A stretch of DNA of 64,000 nt from Balneola vulgaris DSM 17893 (GCF_000375465.1 NZ_AQXH01000001.1:496130-560129); one strand, 5' to 3'; numbered from the stretch's first letter, positions 26,092-36,480 are shown. Notes: a model not told the origin generated them from the letters alone. Made by a program: numbers and translations.

Positions 26092-27888
26092 TTATATTTC
26101 CGCTAATTCTTGTTCTAGTATTTGTTTGTTATACATGCTTGTATAATGTCCTTCCATATCTAAAAGTTCTTGATGGGTACCGCTTTCTACGATATTACCA
26201 TCCTTTAGATAATAGATTCTATCGGCATTTTTAATAGTCGATATTCTGTGACTAATCATAATAGTCGTTCTGCCACTCAATTCGTTTTTTAAATGACTAA
26301 GAATCGCTTCCTCTGTTTTAGTGTCTACGGCACTTAGTGAGTCATCAAAAATTAATATTCGGGGATCTTTTATCAGAGCCCGTGCTATTGCTGTTCTTTG
26401 CTTCTGCCCACCCGATAATGTTATCCCTCGTTCACCTAGGATAGTCTCGAATTTTTTTTCAAAATCCAAAATATTATCTCGCACTTGAGCCTTCTCAGCA
26501 GCGTTTTCAATCATTTCAGGAGTGGCATGTTCACTACCAAACGATATATTTTCGCCAATCGTATCCGAAAATAAGAATGTATCCTGTGGAACAAAACCTA
26601 TAGATGCTCTTAATTGATCTAATTCAACTTCTTTTACATTTCGGCCATCTATAAGAACTTCCCCTTCCGTAGGGTCGAATAAGCGCGGTATTACCTGTAC
26701 GAGGGTTGTTTTGCCTGATCCTGTACGTCCCACAAAAGCGATTTGCTCCCCTGCCCTAATCTTGAAGCTCACATCTTTTAACACTTTCGATTCTGTATCT
26801 GGGTACGCAAAACTCACATTCTTGAATTCTATATCCCCTTTAAACACTCCATCATCTTTGATATCATTGATAGATTCAATTTCGACTGGTCGATCTAAAA
26901 CTTCGGCGATTCTGTTCCATGAGGCAAGGGACTTTTGAAAACGATTCGTGGTGTAGCCAAGTGCTGCTACGGGCCAGGTTAAGTATGCTACATAGATAAG
27001 AAACTCAGCAATATTACCGATTGTCAAACTTCCTTCTATTACCATCATCCCGCCCTGCCAAATTACGATCAGGAGTGATATACCGATCAAAAAGTTTAGG
27101 GATGGGTGAAAGAGTGATTCTATCATATCTAATCGAAGCTTTTTCTTTCGATAGTCTTCACTTAAAGCTTCAAACTTAGATTGCTCGTTGTCAATGCGGT
27201 TATAGGCTATTATTAAGCGTATGGATGAGAAGGTCTCGTTAGCCTGCCCCGATAGTCTAGAATATTGCTCTTGAATGATGGTAGAGTGTTTATGGATATA
27301 CCCCGTTATCCAATAGGCAAATATCGATATGAATGGCAATGGTATCAATGCCCAAAACATCAGATCGGAGCTGACGATGTACATCATTGTGATTACAAAA
27401 GCAGCCCGTGTTAAAGTGTTGATGCTATACATGATAACAGGGCCATAGTACTCTCTTACCTTGTTTACATCTTCAGTGGCTCGTACATAAATCTCTCCTG
27501 ATGAGTACTTAGCGTAGAATCGTTGCGGAAGACTCATTAGCTTTTGGAGGATTTCATTTCGCATATCGAACTCAACTTTCCGCGATGAAACGATGAGTGT
27601 TTGGCGTGTAGCGAATAATAAAATTCCGTAGAGTGCAACTGATCCTAGGAGATACCCTGCGTTTTCAGCGAGTATCCATCCTGCTTCAGTAGAAAAGAGC
27701 GTTTCAAATAGGTTGTTGCCTGCTTCAACATTAGCCTCGTTTAGATTTTCTACTTCATCCATGGTTTTACGGATGAGCACTGGTATCCAAACGAGGAAGA
27801 AATTAGCGCCTGTTAGAAACAGGATGCCTGAGATGAGAGAAACCCTATACTTCTTTAGATAACTATTAAGTTGTTTTAGAGCTCCCAA
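26092..27888 (-). CDS. ABC exporter half, degenerate-site subunit (BmrC/TM287 type)
   Basis: A 598-aa half-transporter with an N-terminal six-helix membrane domain and one ATPase domain. Walker A is GRTGSGKTT (about 388-396), the signature is a good LSGGQKQRTAIARAL, and Walker B reads LIFDDSLSAVD: the catalytic glutamate is replaced by aspartate. That pairing (good signature, Asp at the catalytic position) is the mark of the BmrC/TM287 subunit of heterodimeric multidrug exporters. The complementary subunit (Glu present, signature degenerate) is at 22896-24671. The gene lies 30 nt after the FAD oxidoreductase gene. Confidence 0.92.
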   Translation of the reverse strand: MGALKQLNSYLKKYRVSLISGILFLTGANFFLVWIPVLIRKTMDEVENLNEANVEAGNNLFETLFSTEAGWILAENAGYLLGSVALYGILLFATRQTLIVSSRKVEFDMRNEILQKLMSLPQRFYAKYSSGEIYVRATEDVNKVREYYGPVIMYSINTLTRAAFVITMMYIVSSDLMFWALIPLPFISIFAYWITGYIHKHSTIIQEQYSRLSGQANETFSSIRLIIAYNRIDNEQSKFEALSEDYRKKKLRLDMIESLFHPSLNFLIGISLLIVIWQGGMMVIEGSLTIGNIAEFLIYVAYLTWPVAALGYTTNRFQKSLASWNRIAEVLDRPVEIESINDIKDDGVFKGDIEFKNVSFAYPDTESKVLKDVSFKIRAGEQIAFVGRTGSGKTTLVQVIPRLFDPTEGEVLIDGRNVKEVELDQLRASIGFVPQDTFLFSDTIGENISFGSEHATPEMIENAAEKAQVRDNILDFEKKFETILGERGITLSGGQKQRTAIARALIKDPRILIFDDSLSAVDTKTEEAILSHLKNELSGRTTIMISHRISTIKNADRIYYLKDGNIVESGTHQELLDMEGHYTSMYNKQILEQELAEI

Positions 27889-27918
27889 ATCTACATCCTA
27901 TTACGAATTCATCTACGG

Positions 27919-28950
27919 CTAATCTTTGAATTTATCAGACCAGAATTGTCCTAATGCTAAACCTGATAGATAGGCTGATTCAACAGAATCACCATTCATA
28001 TAACTACCAATCAATGCTATCGGTGCATCATTCCCTACAACTTCCATAAAAGGATAAGGAAGTGGGTTAATGGCTTTGCTGTATCTCCAGAAGTGTAATT
28101 CACTCCAAGCTGGAAGTGTACTCCACCCACCGGTAATTTCACCAAGGGCATCGAGTATTTCTTCTTCTACAGCTTCTTTTGAAGCATCTTTGTTTGCGCG
28201 AGCAAATTCAGCGGTAGTTTGAATTACAAACGAACACTCTGTGCTTTCCCCTCTTTTCGAAACTTCGTTGGTTATAGAAGCGATAATTGGGTGATCACAT
28301 TCCATCATGCTCCATTCTGGAACATCGGCATCACCGTAACCAACCATTAACGAGAAACAAGGATCGTATTCAACGGCATCAACTTCTCGTAGCAACTTAA
28401 GGGTTGCCACTTCATCAATAGTTGTGTTTAAGATAGCATACGCTTGTTTAGAAGGAGTTGCTATTACCACGGCATCTACATTTACTGCATCGCCCGTTGG
28501 GAAATTTAACATCCAAGATCTTTTCTTAGTGCGATCTTCACCAATGTGAGTAACTCCACTCACTTTTGTGTTGGTTTGAACATCCACATAACGCGCTAAC
28601 TCTTTACCAACTTGATTCATCCCCATAGGGGCAACGTATCTCTTCTTAGTTGGGTAAAACTGACTCAACTCACCTGCTTCATTAAGGTGCATAAAAGGAC
28701 CTGAAAAAGGAACTAATTTCCCTTTATTCACCAAATTTTGAAGCATTGGTTGAATTTTCTCTGAAGTTTCTTCGATGTAAGGTAAACCGTGGTCTACTTT
28801 CGTTTGGTTGTTTTCACCGGCATATCTTGTAGCTAAACGACCACCAAGGCCTCTGCTTTTTTCATATACCATTACTTCGTGTCCGGCTTCAGCTAAAATT
28901 CGTCCGGCTGTCAATCCTGCAACACCCGCTCCTATAATTGCGATCTTCAT
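27919..28950 (-). CDS. Renalase-like FAD-dependent oxidoreductase
   Basis: A 343-aa flavoprotein. The Rossmann fingerprint IAIIGAGVAGLTAGRILAEAG at residues 3-23 is followed by an acidic residue and SRGLGGRLATRY, the renalase/amine-oxidase pattern. The C-terminal AP-x-ALIGSYMNGDSVESAYLSG closes the FAD site. Bacterial renalase relatives oxidise aberrant dihydronicotinamide isomers; whether this one does cannot be told. It has no signal peptide. It lies 31 nt after the AtuA-family gene in a five-gene minus-strand operon. Confidence 0.85.
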   Translation of the reverse strand: MKIAIIGAGVAGLTAGRILAEAGHEVMVYEKSRGLGGRLATRYAGENNQTKVDHGLPYIEETSEKIQPMLQNLVNKGKLVPFSGPFMHLNEAGELSQFYPTKKRYVAPMGMNQVGKELARYVDVQTNTKVSGVTHIGEDRTKKRSWMLNFPTGDAVNVDAVVIATPSKQAYAILNTTIDEVATLKLLREVDAVEYDPCFSLMVGYGDADVPEWSMMECDHPIIASITNEVSKRGESTECSFVIQTTAEFARANKDASKEAVEEEILDALGEITGGWSTLPAWSELHFWRYSKAINPLPYPFMEVVGNDAPIALIGSYMNGDSVESAYLSGLALGQFWSDKFKD

Positions 28951-28981
28951 CTTATCGTATGAATTGAGTTAGTTTGATTAT

Positions 28982-30349
28982 TTAAATTTCGTAAACAGTT
29001 ACTCTTGGTTGAACTGCATCTTTGGCTAATAGCGCCGGCCAGTATGCTACTACATCACTCGCTTTTGGGCGACCACCGGCAAAGCCTGTAACGCCACTTG
29101 GGCCTGTTAAAATCAATGGAGCTATTTCCATGCCGAATCTATTTAAATCAGCTTTATCTGGCCCCGTTACAGAAACTCTCATTTGAATTTCATCTAGGTC
29201 ATCAACAGAATCAGTATTATCTACTGGTTTTTCACCCACTCCGTTATAGCCGATGTATTCTTTATGAAACTCGGTAAGATTTAAACCTAAAGCTTCCGCT
29301 CTTTTTTCAAGTATCTCTGCACCCTTCTGAGCTTTCTTTAAAGCATCTGGCCAAGAATATACTAAGGTTGCTGATAATTTATATCCGTCGTTATAACTCG
29401 CTGATACTTTATATGAATCTGTTTCTTTGAATCCAGTAATACCGTGTACTCGAACACGATTTTTAGCAACATCTTCTACTTTAATTGAAGTGAAGTCTGC
29501 AATAACATCGGGTGTGATATAGTCTTTCGGGTCACCAATTTCATACAGCAACTGTTCTTTCACTGTCATTGCATTTACCAAGCCGCCTGTTCCTTCGTGC
29601 TTGGTTACAAAAAATTCACCATTAGGATAGGCTTCTACAATTGGGAAACCGATATCTGTGAAGTCTTCTACTTTTTCCCAATCCGTGAAATTACCCCCTG
29701 ATGACTGAGCACCACATTCAAGAATATGACCTGCGATGGTACCTACCGACATCTTATCATAATCTTCGTAATCCCAACCAAATTCATGAATCATAGGTGC
29801 GAGTGTAAGTCCTGTATCCGTAACTCGGCCTGTGATAATTACATCTGCACCCTGCTTTAGAGCTTCAACAATGGGTCGACATCCAAAATAGATATTTGCA
29901 CTCAATAGGTGATCTTTAACGGTGGTGATAGGCTCGCCCGTTTCCATATTGTTTAATTGATGTCCATCGGCAATCAATTCATCAATTTGTGGAAGGATGT
30001 TATCTCCATCTACTACCGCTACTTTTAAATTCTTGTAGCCTTGTTCACGTGCAATCTTAAGGATTTCATCCTTACAAGCTTCTGGGTTCACCCCACCTGC
30101 ATTGCTGATAACTTTAATCCCTTTATCGCGGATTTCTGGAAGTACTTGCTCAACCACACCCACGAAGTCGCGAGCGTATCCCCATTCAGGATTTCGAATT
30201 TTTTGTTTTTGCATTATCGACATGGTTACTTCAGCTAAGTAATCCATTACGAGGTAATCGATTGGGCCTTTTTTTGCTTGATTAACTGGGGCTATGGGTA
30301 GATCTCCCCAAAAGCCTTGTCCCGATGCAATTCTAATAAATTCTTTCAC
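28982..30349 (-). CDS. AtuA family protein (DUF1446, acyclic terpene utilization)
   Basis: A 455-aa protein with the AtuA core: RIASGQGFWGDLPIAPV at the N-terminus, NAGGVNPEACKDEI, DVIITGRVTDTGLTLAPMIHEFGWD and the ASDVVAYWPALL ending. AtuA was named from citronellol/geraniol degradation genes of Pseudomonas, but this short form lacks the C-terminal extension of AtuA proper (about 600 aa), so the substrate is open. The start is GTG at 30349; no in-frame ATG lies between it and the upstream stop at 30380-30382. It heads the operon with the renalase-like oxidase, exporter halves and RNase Z. Confidence 0.85.
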   Translation of the reverse strand: MKEFIRIASGQGFWGDLPIAPVNQAKKGPIDYLVMDYLAEVTMSIMQKQKIRNPEWGYARDFVGVVEQVLPEIRDKGIKVISNAGGVNPEACKDEILKIAREQGYKNLKVAVVDGDNILPQIDELIADGHQLNNMETGEPITTVKDHLLSANIYFGCRPIVEALKQGADVIITGRVTDTGLTLAPMIHEFGWDYEDYDKMSVGTIAGHILECGAQSSGGNFTDWEKVEDFTDIGFPIVEAYPNGEFFVTKHEGTGGLVNAMTVKEQLLYEIGDPKDYITPDVIADFTSIKVEDVAKNRVRVHGITGFKETDSYKVSASYNDGYKLSATLVYSWPDALKKAQKGAEILEKRAEALGLNLTEFHKEYIGYNGVGEKPVDNTDSVDDLDEIQMRVSVTGPDKADLNRFGMEIAPLILTGPSGVTGFAGGRPKASDVVAYWPALLAKDAVQPRVTVYEI

Positions 30350-30424
30350 AGATGGGTTATTCTTGATTAAGTCTTTTATTTAGGCTCGGAATATCGTGAA
30401 AAATAGACTGCTAGTGAAATAAAA

Positions 30425-30456
30425 AAACCCAGCTTTATCCAAACTGGGTTTTTAAT
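30425..30456 (-). terminator. Intrinsic terminator of the 1.7-kaa VWA protein gene
   Basis: AAACCCAG (30425-30432) pairs with CTGGGTTT (30444-30451) with T-runs on both sides. It lies 36 nt past the stop of the VWA gene and can also stop transcription from the plus strand. Confidence 0.85.
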
Positions 30457-30486
30457 GAACTTATCCTCTGTAAGGACCTTCATATA

Positions 30487-33400
30487 CTACTTGAGTAACA
30501 TCATTTTACGTGTGGTGTTGAACTCTGGAGTAACGATTCGATAGATGTACATCCCCGATGATAAGGACGAAGCGTCTACCATTACGCTGTGCCATCCAGC
30601 ATTGTATCTACCATCCACTATCGTCATTACTTTTTGCCCTAAGGTGTTGAACAGCTCAAGGCGCACATCGGTTGCATTAGGCAATGCAAAGTTAATCGTT
30701 GTACTTGGGTTGAATGGATTCGGATAGTTTTGACTCAACAAGAAGGTGTTTGGTGTATCTGAAACACGTTCTGTACTGATAGATTCACTTCTTACCGCCA
30801 CTGCGTATTCGTTGAAGTCTGTTAAACCTGTAACTAACAGTGTATTGTTTGCTATGCTGACACTTAGACCTGCTTCGCTTAAGTCAGTCCATGAGGAAGA
30901 ACTATCTATTCGTTTTAGCAGTGTGATTTTTTCTGGGACATCTATTGTAAATCCTGAAACATCCACAGATAGATCGTATTGGAACTCAGGGGTGCCAGTG
31001 GATTCTAGCGTTATAATCCAGTAGATATCTTGATATATCGACTCTACGCCATTTGGATAATTTGTACCGGGATTCTCGGCAACACTTGTTGTAATCGAGA
31101 ATCCATCTCCTGTATTGGAAGTAATCTCTATACTTAATCCAGAATTACCCAATTCAAAAGTTCCTGTTTGATCCGCTAAGATATCTAGTTTGTAATCTGG
31201 AATGGCTTGTTCCGGCCCTAGAATCACTATAATTGACTTCGAGAGGTTTACCCCTTGTAAATCAATATTTGAGGTATCTGTTACCGTTACCGTTATTTGA
31301 TCTCCATCCACTCCAGAAGCGATTAATTCAGCGGTACTACCACTTTGATTGCTTGGATTGATAACCACTTTGCTTTCATTTGAACTTTCCCATTTATAGG
31401 TAGGTGAAGCATCGTTCAAGATGGTTACAGCGGTTACAACCGTATCTCCATTGGCAGGAACATAGAGTGTATCTACTCCAAATATTTCTGGGAAATTTTG
31501 GTTTACTACTACCTGCGCAGAGACGTCACTAAAGCCATCGGCTACGAAGGAAGTGTTTAGTACATTATTTGAACCAAAGTATTGATTGTTATCCACTGCA
31601 ACGCTGATATCTATGGTTCCAAATCTTTTCGGACTGATGTAATTGATCCAATAAAAGCTATTTGCAATTTTTGCGATCTCACGCTGAATTTTTTTGAACT
31701 CTGCCGCCAATCCTGAGGGGTCATCAGCTTGGAATACACGACCACTAAAGCCTGTAATTTGCTGAAGCTGGGTTTGATTGGCATCTCCTACACCTACGGC
31801 ATAAACATCTATATTTGCCGTTGCAGTTTGCACCTCTTGAATGGTGTACTGCCCTGTATTTTCTTCCCCATCGGTGAATACTACAATGTTACCACGGGTA
31901 ATTTTATCAAGTGTAGAATTGATAAGAGCATCTAAGTCTCCAGCAGATGTTACAACACTCCCAAATAGGTTTGTAGAAGAACCTGATAATTGAATGCTGT
32001 TAATTGCATTGATTAACTGTGTGGTATCGGAAGTAAACGACTGGACGGTTTGTACTTGAGATGAGAAAGTGTAAATCCCAATTCTTTGATCCTCCTCTAT
32101 ACTTCGAACTAACTCTATAGCGGCTTCTTTAATTAGTGGTAGATTCGCAAAACCAATAGAGGCTGATTTATCTAATACCAGCGCCGTGTTGATTTCGAAG
32201 TCAATGGCATCCTGTTTTAGAATTTGGAAATCGGATTCCGCATCACCAGGGGCAATTACAGAGGTTCCTTCTTTCAGCGTGAAGAAATTCGGTTTGGGCT
32301 CGCCTCCTACTAACTGATCTGGATTCGCTTGATCTAGGAATGTGATACCTACACCATTAGGATCGGTAGCTTGGAACAACACATTCACGAAGCTTGGATG
32401 AATAGTATCGGTTAGGATTTCAGACATCTGAACATTTAGAGTTGGTACAATTCCTGTTCCATAATAATTGAAATTGAATTTACCTTCCTCTAATGGTGCT
32501 TCTGATACAGAACTATGCTGACTAACCTGATACAGTACTTTAACAGCATCCGTGTATAATTCTAAGCCTATTGCGAAATCTAGAAATTCGAACAACTCAT
32601 AATCGATATTTACAATTCCAGTATCGCCAGGAGCAAGTATTTCATTATTGCTTGAAACTACTACCGTAACACGGTCATCTTGAATGATTTGATTATCAAG
32701 CTGTTTTTGAAAAGCTAATCCATTAATGGTTAACGTATCTGTTCCTTTATTATAAAACTCGATGACTTCCGTTCTATACTCTTGAATAGGAACTCCATCA
32801 TATTGTGTATTCACATATCCAGAAGGATAATTTGCATCAACGCCCGATGTAAACACTTGCTTAAATTGAATTACGGGTTCTGTTTTCTCCAAATTCACTT
32901 CAACATCGAATGTCGATTTACCACCTGACCCACTATGGTGTATTGTCATAGTCTCAAAGAGTGTTGTGTCATTCGGCAAGTCGTAAAAATTTGGCCGGGT
33001 TTGCAAAGCTACACCAATTGTTTGTCCCTTTGCCACCTCGGTGGTTACCAGTGGGTTTACGCTATTATCGCTACTTATACTTTGTCCCAGCTCAAAGTAA
33101 TCGTCAGAAAATGAAACACTACTTATAATTAGATCATCTAATCCTGTGTTCTTCAAAGAAATAAATACATCCGCGGTATCATTTTCGCTTAACACGGAAT
33201 TAAAAACTATAGGACTTAGTGCTTCTAATCGCCCTAAAGTATCTTTGGCTATAGCGAGGAGTGGAATTTCTATAAGCCCATTTTCAAAGCCAATGGAATT
33301 GGTTTGTACAAAAATGGTATCCTTGTAATTCTTGAACTCGGTGGGTTCAAATATGATATCTAGCCTTAACAATCTATCTGCTAAATCATTTTCAGGAGTT

Positions 33401-35604
33401 GGCAGCAAGCTTAAAGGGGTAATAGGTGGTGATTCCAATCTAAATGCCGCACCGCTAGCAAATGATACTGAGTCAATATTTAAGCTATCCGTACCAACGC
33501 TTACAATATATGTTGTTACGGTATCGGCTTTATTTACCTGAGTACTATCGGCCCCTATGAATGGGTTAAATGCATTGGTTACAGGAGTTGCATTCGAGTC
33601 GGCAGCAAACTTTGCTTCACTGATAACATTTAGCCCCGTTCCTTGGACAATGAAATTAATTTGTCCATAGGCCCCTGTATGGTTTATCTGGACAGTATCA
33701 ATAGAATGACCTGTAGAAGTCACCTGATATTCTACGACTAAGGTATCTTTTTGAGCAATTCCAATTACACCTGCGGGGGCACGAAGAATGCTAAAATCTG
33801 TACCATTTATCATTTTCACCGAGTCGATGGTGGTACTAGCCGTGCCGTTGTTAGTGAATACTACTGTGTCACGCAAGGTTCTGTGCATATACTGATTACC
33901 AAAGTTTATACTCCCTTGGCTAGAGGTTAATAACCCAGCGGCTTCTATAGAGAAAGAAATGGTGTCTTGGTTAGGGTAAGCCATCTGATAAGTGCCTTGG
34001 AAGGTATCAGGCTTATCCCATTCTCTCTTAAAACGAGAAATAGGGTTTGTGTTTGATGTTTGAACCGTAGTTGTAGTAGCGAAGTTATCATCTGAAATAA
34101 CAACATTGTTTATAGCTATATTTGAAGAAACGGCTACATCCTCAAATTGAAAATGAAGCGTATCCACTTCATATTGTTTAAGCACCATTCCATTTTCTGG
34201 ATATAAAAACTTAAAGTATTTAGGTGAAAATGAGCCTACGAAGTAATTCACTGAACCCGCATCTACATTCTGTGCACCTAGTAGTAATTCGGTATTTAAA
34301 TCCAACGATCCCGCATAGGCATACCGTGTTCCTTGTGAATCATCAAATGCATATAAATCATTTGCTCTACTACCATCTACTTCTCCTAAATTTTCAATAT
34401 CTCCAACATTAAGAGTAGTGTTAGTAAAGATAATGGCGTAAAGATTCGTCCGACCGTTAGTACTATTTGCAGGATAGAAATTTATTGAACTAAATACGGC
34501 ATTTGAGGCGTCGGTATAGCCAAACATAGTATAAAAATCTGTATTCGAATCTGCAGCACCCACAAATCCAGTTATTGTAAAGTCTGTACTCATTGAAGAT
34601 GTTATCGCTCTGCTTGCAAAAACACCTGCATTTTCACCTCTGTATAAGGTGTATTGATTAGCCGAAGTTTTTTCTAACCATACAAAGCCAGTTAAGGATG
34701 TATTTGGTCGAGCAACAAGATGCGTAATTTCGTTCGTTCTTACATTTGTGGGGTAAATGGTTTCTGTATCGAAATCAAAAGTGTAAATCAGAGATTCAAA
34801 ATCATTGTTTACACTTTTGGAATAGTTCGTGCTATCAAAAACAAAGGTTGCTTCATGTGTTTCAAACCTGGCAGATACATTAGTACCATTTGGAATCACT
34901 TCAAATTTATCACTGATTTCAGCAATATTTGCATGGCCAGCTTGTATCATTTTAAGTTGTGATAAATCGAAGGTGGTATCAATTCTACCTATATAAAAAT
35001 CATCCACTCCACGTGGGCTTAAATTACTAGGCAACTCCCCTGCCCCTGTAGCTGAACCTTCTCGTTTTACATTAAATCCTGCTCCAGTAATCATACCACC
35101 AAAATATACATACCCATCTCGTACTATTATGTCGATACCATAACCATTAGCTCCTACTGTACCGGTATCATTCACGCTAAGTATGGCAGCTACTCCATTA
35201 GCGTTTGTTACTTCAACTCCGGTATCAGCGTTTACTCGCTTTACAATAAACCCATTGTTTGATGTACCCGTGAAATAAATCGATCCCTCTCTATATGCAA
35301 TATCACTTATGTCACCAGAAGAATAACAGTGATTCCATTCCACTGAGCCTTCTTTGTTTATTTTAATAATTACGGATGTATTTACGCCGCACACTCTATT
35401 TTGGGCATCCATAATTAAGCTACCTTGATCGATATTACCTGCTAGGTAAACGTTATCGTCAACGTCCATAGCCATGGCTGTGAACTTCGTATTATTCTCC
35501 ACATTTATATTCTGCAACCAAGGTGCTTCATCCGATTGTGCAAAAGAAATTGCTGAACAAACTAAAGCAATTATTACGGTGAGGAAGGTTTTTAGCGTTT
35601 TCAT
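30487..35604 (-). CDS. Secreted VWA-domain protein with type IX sorting domain
   Basis: A protein of about 1705 aa that is exported and sorted by the type IX system. The start is ATG at 35604 (MKTLKTFLTVII...), which gives a proper signal peptide ending near SFAQ; a start at 35637 adds 11 residues before it. The N-terminal third has SBBP-like propeller strands (DVDDNVYLAGNI). About 580-1100 are ASH/choice-of-anchor-D type repeats. A von Willebrand A domain at about 1130-1320 keeps the DKSAS MIDAS motif. The last ~90 residues are the sorting domain (QNYPNPFNPSTTINF, then SSGMYIYRI). It is monocistronic, with its own terminator. Confidence 0.9.
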   Translation of the reverse strand: MKTLKTFLTVIIALVCSAISFAQSDEAPWLQNINVENNTKFTAMAMDVDDNVYLAGNIDQGSLIMDAQNRVCGVNTSVIIKINKEGSVEWNHCYSSGDISDIAYREGSIYFTGTSNNGFIVKRVNADTGVEVTNANGVAAILSVNDTGTVGANGYGIDIIVRDGYVYFGGMITGAGFNVKREGSATGAGELPSNLSPRGVDDFYIGRIDTTFDLSQLKMIQAGHANIAEISDKFEVIPNGTNVSARFETHEATFVFDSTNYSKSVNNDFESLIYTFDFDTETIYPTNVRTNEITHLVARPNTSLTGFVWLEKTSANQYTLYRGENAGVFASRAITSSMSTDFTITGFVGAADSNTDFYTMFGYTDASNAVFSSINFYPANSTNGRTNLYAIIFTNTTLNVGDIENLGEVDGSRANDLYAFDDSQGTRYAYAGSLDLNTELLLGAQNVDAGSVNYFVGSFSPKYFKFLYPENGMVLKQYEVDTLHFQFEDVAVSSNIAINNVVISDDNFATTTTVQTSNTNPISRFKREWDKPDTFQGTYQMAYPNQDTISFSIEAAGLLTSSQGSINFGNQYMHRTLRDTVVFTNNGTASTTIDSVKMINGTDFSILRAPAGVIGIAQKDTLVVEYQVTSTGHSIDTVQINHTGAYGQINFIVQGTGLNVISEAKFAADSNATPVTNAFNPFIGADSTQVNKADTVTTYIVSVGTDSLNIDSVSFASGAAFRLESPPITPLSLLPTPENDLADRLLRLDIIFEPTEFKNYKDTIFVQTNSIGFENGLIEIPLLAIAKDTLGRLEALSPIVFNSVLSENDTADVFISLKNTGLDDLIISSVSFSDDYFELGQSISSDNSVNPLVTTEVAKGQTIGVALQTRPNFYDLPNDTTLFETMTIHHSGSGGKSTFDVEVNLEKTEPVIQFKQVFTSGVDANYPSGYVNTQYDGVPIQEYRTEVIEFYNKGTDTLTINGLAFQKQLDNQIIQDDRVTVVVSSNNEILAPGDTGIVNIDYELFEFLDFAIGLELYTDAVKVLYQVSQHSSVSEAPLEEGKFNFNYYGTGIVPTLNVQMSEILTDTIHPSFVNVLFQATDPNGVGITFLDQANPDQLVGGEPKPNFFTLKEGTSVIAPGDAESDFQILKQDAIDFEINTALVLDKSASIGFANLPLIKEAAIELVRSIEEDQRIGIYTFSSQVQTVQSFTSDTTQLINAINSIQLSGSSTNLFGSVVTSAGDLDALINSTLDKITRGNIVVFTDGEENTGQYTIQEVQTATANIDVYAVGVGDANQTQLQQITGFSGRVFQADDPSGLAAEFKKIQREIAKIANSFYWINYISPKRFGTIDISVAVDNNQYFGSNNVLNTSFVADGFSDVSAQVVVNQNFPEIFGVDTLYVPANGDTVVTAVTILNDASPTYKWESSNESKVVINPSNQSGSTAELIASGVDGDQITVTVTDTSNIDLQGVNLSKSIIVILGPEQAIPDYKLDILADQTGTFELGNSGLSIEITSNTGDGFSITTSVAENPGTNYPNGVESIYQDIYWIITLESTGTPEFQYDLSVDVSGFTIDVPEKITLLKRIDSSSSWTDLSEAGLSVSIANNTLLVTGLTDFNEYAVAVRSESISTERVSDTPNTFLLSQNYPNPFNPSTTINFALPNATDVRLELFNTLGQKVMTIVDGRYNAGWHSVMVDASSLSSGMYIYRIVTPEFNTTRKMMLLK

Positions 35605-35785
35605 AATAATCCCACTGAGGTTAAGTTTGTAGGACATTATGCATTCGATGGTACATTCTCACCACATGAAAAGGTGGAAATTGAGGATAAATGGACTTAC
35701 ACACTCAAATCAAGTTAAGTGCAGTATTATCAATATAAATCTACAATTCCTGGTCATATTCACTCCATTCTATGTAGTAAATCAT

Positions 35786-35806
35786 GTAGTGTAAATAGGT
35801 AGTATC
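35786..35806. promoter_or_regulatory. Shared upstream motif, copy 1
   Basis: On the minus strand GATACTACC (35806-35798) and TTTACACTAC (35795-35786) stand 2 nt apart, about 180 bp upstream of the VWA gene. Both words recur upstream of the 45412-46086 gene at 46113-46121 and 46148-46157. They may be sites of one of the LuxR-type regulators in this block. Confidence 0.4.
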
Positions 35807-35816
35807 GCCAATTGGG

Positions 35817-36449
35817 TTAGGTGGGATTAATTAGGCGTTCTTTTATGCCTTTGGCCACGGCATCAGCTCTGTTTTTGGCTTCTAATTTTCGATAAATATT
35901 TCGAATATGGTAGCGCACACCATCTACTGAAAGAAACACTTCTTTTGAAATAGCTTTATAAGACAAGCCTTCGGCTAAATGGGTTAAAATCTGAATTTCA
36001 GTTTCTGTTAAAGAGGCTTCAATTTGATGTTGCCTCTGGAAAGAATGGATTACTTTTCGGGCTATGTTTGGGCTCATCGGTGACCCGCCTTCAACAGCCA
36101 TTTTAACGGCTTCAATAAGCTCTGAAGGCGATACTTTCTTAAGTAGGTAACCTACAGCCCCATTTCGTAGTGCAGTGAAAATCTTTTCATTTTCATCATG
36201 CATAGTAACCATGAGCACAAGAATATCGGGGTACTTTTCTTTGATGACTTTCACCCCTTCTGTGCCATTCATACCCGGTAACTCAATATCTAATAGAAGA
36301 ACTTGATTGGCTGCTAATTTTTCATCCTCAAAAGCTGCTTCACAACTGTCATAGGTGTTTGTTACACAAAGATCGGCTTCGAAATCTAAGATAGTCTGCC
36401 AACCTTCACGCATATACACGTTGTCTTCTATGATGCCAATTTTAATCAT
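35817..36449 (-). CDS. NarL/LuxR-type response regulator
   Basis: A 210-aa transcription regulator. The receiver domain (1-120) has the acidic pair in IEDN, the phosphoacceptor Asp in LLLDIELPGMNG and the Lys in LLKKVSPSEL. The C-terminal LuxR helix-turn-helix is LTETEIQILTHLAEGLSYKAIS with VRYHIRNIYRKL. It follows the TPR kinase (36499-38517) by 49 nt, so that kinase is the presumed partner. It is closely similar in layout to the regulator at 41739-42401. Targets are unknown; the next gene downstream is the VWA protein. Confidence 0.93.
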   Translation of the reverse strand: MIKIGIIEDNVYMREGWQTILDFEADLCVTNTYDSCEAAFEDEKLAANQVLLLDIELPGMNGTEGVKVIKEKYPDILVLMVTMHDENEKIFTALRNGAVGYLLKKVSPSELIEAVKMAVEGGSPMSPNIARKVIHSFQRQHQIEASLTETEIQILTHLAEGLSYKAISKEVFLSVDGVRYHIRNIYRKLEAKNRADAVAKGIKERLINPT

Positions 36450-36480
36450 ACTTATAGATACAGCTAAATTTAGCCATAGT

